Shown: piece by piece, positions 53,087 to 62,487 of the stretch
Position numbering within the stretch: the first letter of the stretch is position 1
Layout of the letters: each line of letters starts with the position of its first letter
DNA from: Seminavis robusta
Lineage: Eukaryota; Bacillariophyta; Bacillariophyceae; Naviculales; Naviculaceae
Length of the DNA stretch: 64,000 nt
Assembly (NCBI GenBank): GCA_903772945.1
Contig: CAICTM010000123.1
Span: 1 to 64,000 of the forward strand
Direction: 5' to 3'
Notes under the pieces: model-generated
What the model was told of the DNA's origin: nothing
The model's input: the letters and a program-made list of their open reading frames with translations, nothing else
Databases searched by the model: none
Position numbers and translations under genes: made by a program

Positions 53087-54499
53087 CTACTGTCGCACCA
53101 CCGACACGGTCACCTTCCACACTTTTCCCTTTTCCTTGTGCGTGACGCGCGCCAAATCTCGCAAGAGCACCCGCCGTGATTGTGCCATTTGATTCTTGTC
53201 GCGCAGTACAAAGACTCTTCGTTCCGAAATGACGGCATGCAATCCGACATTCCACAAATCGCCCAGTGCATCGATATCGGACGACTCTAGTGGCACAATC
53301 TCCAACAAGGTCGATAATACAGTGGTAGCTCGAGGAGCAGTACTGTCAAAATGTTCCTTCCACGCCAGACACTTTAGGCTAATATCCGGCACATCCCAAA
53401 AAGGTCCCGGCGATTGCCAACTTTTCTGTAAAAGTACGCATGTCGGTGGCGCCATGGCATGCGCATCAATTTGGAATTGTCCCATTCCCATGGGAAACGT
53501 AGTGCCCCGCAGTCCCTGTACCAACCATACCGATCCTTGCGACGTCATGGTCCATCCCACAATCAAGAGCGGATGACAGTGTCCCACATGTCGTTCACTG
53601 AAATTTCCGGCATGACGGGAAATGGATTGATAGTAATTGGGATCGAGTCCAAATGATGTCGAGACGACGGGACCGTGTTGTTGAATTTCCTTCTTCAACT
53701 CATCGACACTTGTCAATCGAAGATGTTGGTCGGTAGGAAACCCAGCAGCATCCCAAACAGCCGGAATGGATGTGGGCGACGCGGCCGTTTCGACAAAATT
53801 GGCGGGTACTTGGTACGTACAATCAATGGTTTGTCCGTGGACAATGGCACCGCGGTAATTGAGACAGGCATATGCCAAATGGTAGTGGAGTTCCGACGTG
53901 GAAACCGCTTGAAAGGGCGTATCGCGTTGGATTTGTTTCAAAAAGGGCCATTTGGCAAAACAATTGAATTCAAAGGCACTGTTGTTGTTAGTATTCTTGG
54001 GACTGTTGCTGCCGCCTTCGGAAAAAGTGGATCGTCGCGTGTACAAGGGTGTCTTTTGCGGTGTCGATTGATAAGAAGGCATACTGGTTTGTTTTCGGTA
54101 TCGACTGCCGGCATCTTGCGCGGCCATGGCATGACAGCATTCGACATAGAATGTCTGGACATTTTGAAACAAGAGCGTCACCCGTGGTTGTTCCTGAAGC
54201 GCATGTTTGTCGGGATGAAGACGAGCCTTGACGGCACGAAATGCCTTTTCACGAGCAATGGGAGCATCGAGTGCGGATGCATCCAAGTCGGGATTGCAGA
54301 GCAAGAGCAGATTGTAGAGCGAGGTGCGACTGGGAGGCGACTGCAACAAAATTTTGTCAATCTGATACAAAATCTTTTCTCGTAATTGACGTTCCACAGA
54401 GGATGCTGAATGCAGAGAGGACCTCTTATGACTACTACCAAGAGTCGAAGAAGCCATGCGAGCTGCGACGGGAGCCGCAGAGGAAGTCAACACGGTCAT
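53087..54499 (-). CDS. J-domain protein fused to a degenerate papain-like fold
   Basis: A 470-residue single-exon protein from the ATG at 54499. Residues 40-125 form a divergent J-domain with the diagnostic H-P-D-K (95-98) in R-L-H-P-D-K-H, the motif by which DnaJ proteins stimulate Hsp70 ATPase. After a disordered linker (130-175), residues 200-350 resemble the C-terminal half of papain-family (C1) peptidases: H-G-P-V-V-S-T-S-F (275-283), G-H-C-H-P-L-L-I-V-G-W (306-316; family G-x-H-A-V-x-x-V-G-Y/W), V-W-L-V-Q-G-L-R-G (324-332; family W-x-x-x-N-S-W-G) and a G-x-G-Q-F-Q-I-D end. The histidine is kept, but the catalytic Asn is replaced and no Q-x-x-x-C-W cysteine site is seen, so it is probably not an active protease. 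The last 120 residues are unrecognised. Cytosolic co-chaperone role inferred. Confidence 0.7.
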   Translation of the reverse strand: MTVLTSSAAPVAARMASSTLGSSHKRSSLHSASSVERQLREKILYQIDKILLQSPPSRTSLYNLLLLCNPDLDASALDAPIAREKAFRAVKARLHPDKHALQEQPRVTLLFQNVQTFYVECCHAMAAQDAGSRYRKQTSMPSYQSTPQKTPLYTRRSTFSEGGSNSPKNTNNNSAFEFNCFAKWPFLKQIQRDTPFQAVSTSELHYHLAYACLNYRGAIVHGQTIDCTYQVPANFVETAASPTSIPAVWDAAGFPTDQHLRLTSVDELKKEIQQHGPVVSTSFGLDPNYYQSISRHAGNFSERHVGHCHPLLIVGWTMTSQGSVWLVQGLRGTTFPMGMGQFQIDAHAMAPPTCVLLQKSWQSPGPFWDVPDISLKCLAWKEHFDSTAPRATTVLSTLLEIVPLESSDIDALGDLWNVGLHAVISERRVFVLRDKNQMAQSRRVLLRDLARVTHKEKGKVWKVTVSVVRQ

Positions 54500-57129
54500 T
54501 CTGGATGCTGATTCACTCCCTTCTTGGGACTTGGCTTGGTCAATCTAATTCAATGGATGGATCCGATTCGGTTCGAACGGAGGAAGAAGCTTCTAGTAGA
54601 CTGCAAGCTATAGCACAAGAAGCAGACAGCCAAAGGATGACTTTGCTAGCTACAGCACAACCCTTGCTTGCTTGACGACGATCCAGACGAAACAAATGAA
54701 AAAAGTGCCGATGCTGTATCCAATTTGGCGGCGTAGCCAAGGAAGCTGTTCAAAGGCCAGTCATTTCACGAAACTGGCGAAGATTTCTTACTTAACGGAT
54801 CTAAGTACCCAAGATTTTGGCGCTGGCGCCACCAAAACTCGGCCTTTTCATTGGACAAAGGAAGTCGACATCCAGTCGAGCTTGTCATGATCACATTTAT
54901 TTGCTCGGGTGTTGATCCTATCATACTGTACTGTACTAGTACATGTACCGGTACCGGTGGCTAGGTTAGCTAGTAGAGTGGAGTGACCATTGACCGACGA
55001 GTCTGAGTGGAGTCGAGTCGAGTCTAACTTGAAGAGCAGCTACTCCCAGCTAGTGTTGGCACCCCTTCCACGCATTACTCCGAGCATGTGATATGGAATG
55101 GGCAGAGAGTGCTATCTATTGTCCAAGTGAAGTTATGCACAGCAAGGGATGGGAGTGGCCACCCTGCTACACCAATGTCGGGGCCTCCTCCGACCTTGCT
55201 CCGGGTAGACCATTGGTATGGAATGGGCAAGGCAATAAGAGAGCGCTATCCACGGCTAAGTACCAGGTACAGATATTGCGTATCCCGCGATGTTCTTCAT
55301 AGTGCTACCTGGCTGGACTGCTGGTTCCCAACACTACAATGAGCCCCCCCACCAAGGTGGGATGAGTAGGCATTGCGGAAGCACCCTGCTCGTGATCAGA
55401 GCTGTCTTCAGCTGCTGCTCAGAGCAAACGCGAAGATGCATATCACTGTCTGTCTGCAGTCCACGACGCAAAGAGCAAATGTGGAATCTACATCCAGGTT
55501 TTTTCAAGCCAGGGTAGTCTCCAGTAGTAGAGACTGGCCGCACACGGAGACTTGGCTGCTTTTCCCCCGACCCACAGGTTGCTTTGCTCAAGTTGCTCGC
55601 CGTCCGCCTGGCTTGGCAGGGCATGCCTGTACCGTGAACATCATCCAAAGATGCACCTGTTCCATGAACCCTGAACCAACTGGCTATTGTGTACCGGTGG
55701 CTGCCAGCCACAACGGTAATAACTAGCTAGCTAGCTAGCTAGCTTCCTGCAGCACGCATACAACGGATCTTCTTTCACAGTTGCAGGTTCACACATACAT
55801 GCTTCTACTTTCTACTGCTCGACATGGATGGCATGTCCCGATATAGTCCAAGGTCGCCAGAATAGAAGCAGCCAGGTCAACGCGAGACGTCGTAACCGGG
55901 GTGGATTGACGCACTTGGCTGCCTAGCTAGTAGGGGGTCTGCGTACCGGTACCGCACTCCATGCAGTCAGGCAGATACTGACCTTTTTTGCTCTAATCAA
56001 ACCTCCAAACCGGCCAAGCAAGAGCTCATGGTCACCAGCTCGCATCAGGTATTCAATCAATCAGGACAGGTGAGAACTACCTGCCATGGTTCCTTTGAAC
56101 CTGGACTAGATTAAAACTTGTGTGGGGAATTGTATGGGAAGCTATGGGATCCAAGCAAGATGTTATGTTGCCTTCAAATCCGGTCAAGTCAAGTCGGGTC
56201 GAGATCAGTCGCAAGAAAAACCATGCTTGCAAGATGCCGCGACTGTGCTCCACTGCACCATTCAAATAAATATTGTCTGGGAGCTTTCTGACTTTCTGAG
56301 GCCTTCTTGGGGTCATTTCCGTCTTCTCTCTGTGTGAATGAACTGTGTTCGAAATCGGCATGATCAAGAAGTGTCTAAGTCCTTGCATCAAAGAAGGTGC
56401 TATCAATTAATATCTGGCACCCTCCTTAATCCAAATGGGTGACCCAGCCAGAACATAATGATCGGCTACTAGTACTATTAATAGATCGCAATGGAGAACT
56501 CCCCAGCATTTATCACATAGCTCATCATCTCTAGATTTATGTTGTTTATTAATTTACTCCTGGTATACACTTGCTGAGAGTACTCCAAATCACTTGGATT
56601 AGTGTAAGGCCAATTTGAGTCCAGCTTCAACTGTCTTTTGCTGATCATGAACTCAACAAGTCCGTAAGCAGCTTGCTTCCTGGTATGATTGCTGTCGGAT
56701 CGGCTTACATATATTCTTCCCCTTGGTTTGGTTTATACTGGTGAAATTGTACAGTCGCCGCACAGTGTTTGACTGGTAAACACAAACCATTTAACATCAC
56801 TGGTTCACAGTTTGTTAAATAGAACACGTTTTGGTGTGGGTATCAGGAGTGTGCGAAATTGAGTACGATGGCGATGTGACTTCTTCCATTGAGGAGCTCA
56901 TGCAGCCTGCTTGCCTGTTAGCTGCCTGTTTTAGGTGAAAGGAAAAAGATGCAAGACTCGTGGGGACTTGGAACTGGGAAGCAAAAGCGTGTGTTTGGAT
57001 CGAGGAATACGAGGGCAGCCACACCAAGAAGTCGCCAAGGAAAGGTTGGCTGCCTGTGTTAGACACAATTTTCAGTTTCTAGAAGACTTGGGTTCACACA
57101 CCACGACCACAGGCAAAACAACAACCAAC
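54500..57129. other. Intergenic, repeat-rich, no supported gene
   Basis: Contains GGTACCGGTACC-type clusters (about 54945 and 55945), GAGTCGAGTCGAGTC near 55010, a (CTAG)n run at 55723-55743 and short frames without domains. A TATGGAATGGGCA block occurs twice (about 55092 and 55218). Confidence 0.45.
55723..55743. repeat. (CTAG)n tract
   Basis: Five uninterrupted CTAG units; intergenic. Confidence 0.85.
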
Positions 57130-57780
57130 ATGTCCACCTCAACTAGTAGTACTAGCTCTAGCAGCAGCAGTAGCGATAGCAGCAACAGCTATGATCAATG
57201 GCAACAATGGGCACAGAAACAGCGCCAGACTCGCCGCCAAGAATCCGAAGATTTGATCTACGGCGATGATGAAAACGACGAACAAGTCCGACAACACATG
57301 GAACTTCCCCACAAGAAGCGCGTCTCTCTGCTTGACGATGACGATGAAGACGACTGCTGTGATCAGCAAGTCGCTCCTTGGAAAATGCTTCCTCGATTGG
57401 TCGCCGCTCGCCAGTCTCTATTGGACGACGACAGCGACGACGAAGAAGACAACGAATTCCGCACCCGTCTTCCTGTCTCCGCCGATGCTCTCTTTTTGCC
57501 TCCGACTTCATTGCGACGCAGCAACGAACGCACTGGTCGACTGTTCGCCATGGCATCCATGCGTTCTTTGAATACCACTGGCGACAACAGCAGCAGTAAC
57601 AGCAGCGGCAACCTCGTCTCTCCCTCTCCTTCTCCCACTTCTCGACGAGCTCCTGTACTGCTCAAAGGCAAGATGGATGCTTCTCTTCCTCCCGCTCCAC
57701 TTTCCATTGTCTCGGCCATGTCATCACTGCGACGATACAGCCACACACGCGATACCACAGGATCCGTGCCTCTTGTATGA
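57130..57780 (+). CDS. Ser/Asp-rich disordered protein, unknown function
   Basis: 216 residues from the ATG at 57130 (ACC-AAC-ATG context). The frame is open further upstream but only from GTG. The N-terminus is a Ser/Thr run, followed by a Gln/Arg-rich helix (Y-D-Q-W-Q-Q-W-A-Q-K-Q-R). A motif occurs twice: R-V-S-L-L-D-D-D-D-E-D-D (64-75) and R-Q-S-L-L-D-D-D-S-D-D-E-E-D (94-107), a basic-x-Ser followed by an acidic run, resembling kinase sites (basophilic, then CK2-like). The C-terminal half is Ser/Pro/Arg-rich (S-P-S-P-S-P-T-S-R-R). No structured domain is apparent and no family was recognised. The consistent frame and non-random composition support a real gene. Confidence 0.65.
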   Translation: MSTSTSSTSSSSSSSDSSNSYDQWQQWAQKQRQTRRQESEDLIYGDDENDEQVRQHMELPHKKRVSLLDDDDEDDCCDQQVAPWKMLPRLVAARQSLLDDDSDDEEDNEFRTRLPVSADALFLPPTSLRRSNERTGRLFAMASMRSLNTTGDNSSSNSSGNLVSPSPSPTSRRAPVLLKGKMDASLPPAPLSIVSAMSSLRRYSHTRDTTGSVPLV

Positions 57781-59952
57781 ATAATAGAAAATCATATACT
57801 AAACAAACACTGATTACAAATCAAACACACACCCAGCTTTTACTTATTAGCTAGCTAGCTAGATTAATACCCTACAGTACTACAGTTACATCCTGTTTCC
57901 GAGTGCGGTATGCACTGCTAGCTAGCCAGAAGGTGCGAACAGACACCTGCGGGCCCATAAAGACAAAGAGAGGCGCTCCTGTTGAGCGTGACATTGCAGC
58001 AAGAACACGCACAAGCCGCAACAAACTCTTGCAACAAGGTTATCGAAGACGACTACAGGTACCGGTGCCATGGCACAACTCGATGTTGCACTTCTCGATC
58101 TCGATAGATAGATAGATTTGCTGGCTACGGAACCGTGACCGGTAGGCTAGTAAATTTTGGTGTCGTGCAGGCTTGTCTGGCTGCAAGCAAGTTGAGCAGT
58201 CCATCGCCCAGGCCCACTTCCGGACCACCCTTGTAACACCGTGAACCCGATCTTGGACATTGGAGCTTCATCGCACCTTGAACCAAATCAGGACTCATTC
58301 CCGTAACCCTTCCTTTTCCTGTCCAACTTCCAGCCGGCCATTGGATCATATGCATTCCTCTCTGTTGAGCCGTCCCCTATCGCTGCTTGTTGGCCCCAAC
58401 CACTTCCTCGCTCAGGGCCTCTGCTGGATCCAATCCAGGCCTGGCCTCGCTCCTCCATCAAAACCAAAACCAGGACTCGACTCGCTCACCCACAGCTCAG
58501 CCCTTCTCTGCTCCCGGACCCATCTATCTCCTTACTACTAGCTAGCTAGCTAGCTACGGTAGCTGGTCCCACTCGGCCTTGGACCAACTCTTGTACGCTA
58601 CCTCTCAAACATATCCTGGACTGACGCCTGCAACAACTGCTGGCAGGCACCAAAACAAGGATTCGCTCTCAATCCAAAACCTGGACCCACTCCGACTCCC
58701 TGTTTCTAAACCAGGTTGATTGCATGCTTACAAGGCCCACTCCCGCCCGGAGTCGAGTAGCTAGATGGCAACAGTGGATAGTCTTGTTGGATGCCGCTAC
58801 CGTACGGTACCTCAGGACTCACCCTGGTTCGTCACCAGGTCGCACAACCACACAAATATTGGAGCAGACTCCCAACGACTGGCTGCTACTTGCTTGGTTG
58901 ATCTCCCTACCGGTACTTGCTCGTGGTCCCACGCCTGGACCAGACTTAGTACTCCTTGATTGACCTCCACTGCAACCGTCACGACAAGCAAGATCCGAAC
59001 CAGGCACTTGACCGTACAAGCAAGTCCTGAAACACTGGCTGCCTGGACCATGAAAAGGTCTCAGCTACTGTCACTGCATGTAATGCTCCTTGCTTGACCA
59101 ACGCCCGGGCGAGCGGATCGTCTAGCTAGCTAGGAGCAAGCAACCAACGTTAAGTTAGGCCCTTCAGGTCTTACCATACTCCTGAACCAATCCGCCTTTG
59201 GACCAACTCCGCCACACCTTTAGCAGTCGACTGGCTTTGTTGTGTTGTTCCTGGACCAACACCAGGCCCCACCATTCCTGGACCAGTCTCCAGGTTCCGG
59301 CACGAACAATGCAGCAGCCCCGGAGCGACTGCTGGTATCAAAGCACGGCAACACTCGACTGAGCACCAGCAGTGGCTTGGTTGGAACGAGAGCGCCAATA
59401 GAGACCAGTCCGTCCCTAATTAATAAGTAGCCATCCTCAATCCTCTGCAGTAGCTAGTCGCCAGTTTCACTTCTCTTGTTGTCACGTTGCGGTCAGGCTG
59501 GAAAACCACGTGAGCAACTGTATGCAATTATCATAGACAGAGATGCCAGAAGGATCCTTACAGGCGACTCTACTACTAGTTATTTGTAATGGCTAGATCA
59601 GATAGATGACATGATGCAGATGAAGCTACATGTACAGTACTGTTTGATAGATTACATGTAGATGTGTGTTTTCTTAAAAGCTGGGAGGTCTGGTACCACA
59701 GTTAGTCCCTCCCTGACCCTATCCTACTGTAGAAAAAAAGATTCGGGGTCATTTTTCGCATGACGAGGGGAACCCAGTCTGGCGGCAAAAGACCCAGAAT
59801 GCCTCGACAATGGATACAATGTCATGTAAAGAGCAAGACTGCATTCTTTCATTTTCCTGCCATCCTGTTGGGCTCCAAACGCTTCCGCTTTCGTCTTCTT
59901 GCAGTGGGTTCACTTCCATTATATCTAACAAACAAAGTAAGCAGTAACAAAG
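57781..59952. other. Intergenic with CTGGACCA-rich stretch and (CTAG)n tracts
   Basis: No gene recognised. CTGGACCA-type words, sometimes longer as TTGGACCAACTCC, occur at least seven times between about 58570 and 59290. (CTAG)n runs lie at 57849-57862 and 58539-58555, and GTACCGGT-type palindromes near 58050, 58800 and 58910. Confidence 0.5.
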
Positions 59953-60915
59953 ATGGATAAGATGGATCTGTCTAATCGAGGCTCTACATTTGAGCAAACT
60001 CCGCGAGGAGAAGGTCAGATGGTGCAGATGGGACGCATGGGGAGTCAACGTCTGGGCATCGGCGGCGGGTCGATGATTATGCGCGACGCCATGGGAGGAT
60101 CTGGTCGTCACTTTGACGATGTTTTCTTGGATGATCAACCCATTGGACGTGGTGGTACCATGGGCACGTACAAGTACAGCAACAATCCTCACGATGGAGC
60201 TCGTCGGAGACGACAAATGTGTGTCGGTATCGTTATCTTTGCCGTGCTCTTTGCGGCGGCTCTGTCGATACACTTGTCGGGTAGCAAGTCCGCCGCTGAA
60301 CAAATGGTAACTGCCGCACCCAGTTTAAAGGGGACTACCGTCGCACCCAACGTGACTGAAGCTCCCAGTATTAGTGCCGAGGAGGAACAAGAATTGGAAC
60401 AGCAACTAGAAGAAGAACACGAAGCGATTATGCAAAATTTGGAAAACGAAAAGAAGGATTTGGACCACGAACTAGAAACGACACGAGAAGAACAGCACAA
60501 TGCGGATAATACACCGGAACAACAAGAAATATTGGATCAAAAGGAATCCACGATTGAGGATTTGGAAGATGCGATCCGCGAAGAGGAAACCGTCGAAGAA
60601 TTCTTGACCGATGACCGCGTCACGGACGAAATGGCGGATTTGGCCGAAAAGGACGAAGATTTGTTGGAAGCCGAAGAATACAATCTAGACAATGAGCTGG
60701 ATGTGCTAGATCAGGAACTCAACAATGCCGATAAGGGAGATGCCACTCCTGCCGAAACAGAAGAACTAGAAGAAGAATTGGGAGAATTAAAGGGACAGGA
60801 AGCTTCTTTGCGTGATCAGGAAGACAATGTGGAAGCCCAAGAAAACGAACTCATTGCGGAGGTCGTAGAGGAAGAAAAAAAGGAAGGAGATGAGGAAAAC
60901 GAGGATGGACAATAA
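59953..60915 (+). CDS. Single-pass membrane protein with acidic coiled coil
   Basis: 320 residues from the ATG at 59953. Residues 1-85 are Gly/Met-rich and probably cytosolic, ending in a basic R-R-R-R. Residues 89-108 (C-V-G-I-V-I-F-A-V-L-F-A-A-A-L-S-I-H-L) form one transmembrane helix, so a type II topology (tail outside or luminal) is predicted by the positive-inside rule. A Thr/Ala/Pro linker with one N-x-T site leads to an almost uninterrupted Glu/Asp/Leu/Gln-rich coiled coil (about 140-310). The tail is extremely acidic. No homologous family was recognised; a structural, ion-binding or cell-wall-associated role is possible but unproven. The frame is clean and single-exon. Confidence 0.75.
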   Translation: MDKMDLSNRGSTFEQTPRGEGQMVQMGRMGSQRLGIGGGSMIMRDAMGGSGRHFDDVFLDDQPIGRGGTMGTYKYSNNPHDGARRRRQMCVGIVIFAVLFAAALSIHLSGSKSAAEQMVTAAPSLKGTTVAPNVTEAPSISAEEEQELEQQLEEEHEAIMQNLENEKKDLDHELETTREEQHNADNTPEQQEILDQKESTIEDLEDAIREEETVEEFLTDDRVTDEMADLAEKDEDLLEAEEYNLDNELDVLDQELNNADKGDATPAETEELEEELGELKGQEASLRDQEDNVEAQENELIAEVVEEEKKEGDEENEDGQ

Positions 60916-61788
60916 AAATCCTTGACAAGCAAGCAATCAATAATTTACATTTTACGATTTTCATAATTTACTGCTTGTTTCATTCAACCTTCTACGAGTT
61001 GTTCAGGTCTATGCGATCTTTTGTGTTGCGTTGATAATTGTTGCTGGGTTCGAAAACGGACGTTGGTCCGCACTCCTTGATTGTCCTTGAAATAGGGCAG
61101 CGAGCCAACCCGAATCGAATCATAGTGATGCGAAGTGGCTCCGGTCGCCCGTTGGCATCAGACAGTGGCGCAAAAGCATCGATTGATCGTTTGCGCCGCG
61201 GTACTGGCTGTCTGCAAGTCAAGACGCTTCTGGTTGTTTTAGGATCACTGATACACACAATTGCGGGCCTAGTTAGCTAGCTAGACGTCATCCTAATCCG
61301 ATTAGCACCGGGCCCTCTTTCTGTTTTCGTCGCGACCTCAGCCTATAAGGATACCCGCTTCAGCTAGCTAGCTAGCTAGCTAGAGAACACGATGCAACTA
61401 GGGACAAGCAGTCTCAGTAAGGGAGCAGGAGGCACCTACTATCGTACGCAAAGCAAAGCCAAGAAAAGAATCTTTCGGGGGCAATGTGGATGCAATGTAA
61501 CACAAGTTGAAACGATGGGTACTGCCATCGTGCGAAGCAATGAACAGTTGCAGGATAGCGAATGACAGCTGGGGATTAACTACTCTACTGTAACGCTACA
61601 AGAAGCATTTATTTGGGATGCTGGTTTCATAATCAATCTAAACATAGGGATTCGATAGCAGGGAAAAGCTCATTTCTGCTGATGCTAGATTTGCAGAATT
61701 GCTGCCACTCTTGAGTGAGGACCATAAGACAGTAAATTGAACACTGCCATGTGTTCAGGGCTCTTCTTTTATTTTGATACCCTCATCA
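60916..61788. other. Intergenic, no gene seen
   Basis: Convergent spacer between the coiled-coil gene and the capping-protein gene. Contains (CTAG)n at 61362-61383 and CTAGCTAG near 61272, and no credible coding frame. Confidence 0.5.
61362..61383. repeat. (CTAG)n tract
   Basis: Five CTAG units in AGCTAGCTAGCTAGCTAGCT. Confidence 0.85.
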
Positions 61789-62487
61789 TCATTTTTGGAC
61801 TGTATCTTGGAGAGTCCTTGCTGTGCGGTGAACCACCACATTCCAATTTAGCCGTGTGTGTGTTACCGGTAGAATTCCTCGAATAGATTTCAAGCTATGG
61901 GTAGATTGCGCATAGGAATCCATAAGGGATACAAAGGCTTCATTCTCCCAGGAGGCAATTTGCTTCATAATGGCAGGGGCCAATTCGCCTTCCACCGTTT
62001 TAGGAGCGAATTCTCTTGTGGATCGAAGTTGAAAGTTCCCACCTTCAAAGGAGAAGGAGCAAATCTTTAATTTTCCTGAAATTTCTGCAGTCGATGCATC
62101 TGATTTAATGGTCCATTCAGCGGACCAGAAACCAGTTCGGCTCTTTGCTTCATCCACCCGCTCGGCATATGTTCGCAAGACAACTTCATCATTGTTGCTT
62201 CCTGCAGAAATCTCACCACGAGAGATAACGTCCTTTCCACCGCTGTAGAGACCCTCTTGGTACTTGTTCAGCTCTTGTTTCAATAAAGCCGCCAATGGAT
62301 GGGACAGGTCTTCTTGAGTGGCAGCGCACGTATCACGCTCATGGTGACTTTTAATTTCCGCCCAAGCATCATCTGGAACCGAAGAACCTGCAAGCTTCTG
62401 CATGTCCTCCAACAAGGCATTGAAGTTACCAGCAGGCGCTGATCGTAGCACTTCTCTAATGAACTCTAGTTGGTCAGGGGTAGCCAT
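61789..62487 (-). CDS. F-actin capping protein alpha subunit
   Basis: 232 residues from the ATG at 62487 (ACC-ACC-ATG-G context). The N-terminus M-A-T-P-D-Q-L-E-F-I-R matches the family start, followed by S-A-P-A-G-N-F-N-A-L-L-E-D (family A-P-P-G-E-F-N-E-V). The core has F-W-S-A-E-W-T-I, I-S-G-K-L-K-I and E-G-G-N-F-Q-L. The C-terminus S-L-K-S-I-R-G-I-L-P-V-T and L-N-W-N-V-V matches the diagnostic L-R-R-x-L-P-V-T-R-T-K-I-D-W-N. Capping protein is an alpha/beta heterodimer that binds actin barbed ends and stops filament growth. The protein is about 50 residues shorter than animal homologues, mainly in the region before F-W-S. The frame stays open 40 codons upstream without an ATG, and a possible mini-exon with tandem ATGs lies at 62711, so a longer form cannot be excluded. 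Confidence 0.85.
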   Translation of the reverse strand: MATPDQLEFIREVLRSAPAGNFNALLEDMQKLAGSSVPDDAWAEIKSHHERDTCAATQEDLSHPLAALLKQELNKYQEGLYSGGKDVISRGEISAGSNNDEVVLRTYAERVDEAKSRTGFWSAEWTIKSDASTAEISGKLKICSFSFEGGNFQLRSTREFAPKTVEGELAPAIMKQIASWENEAFVSLMDSYAQSTHSLKSIRGILPVTHTRLNWNVVVHRTARTLQDTVQK

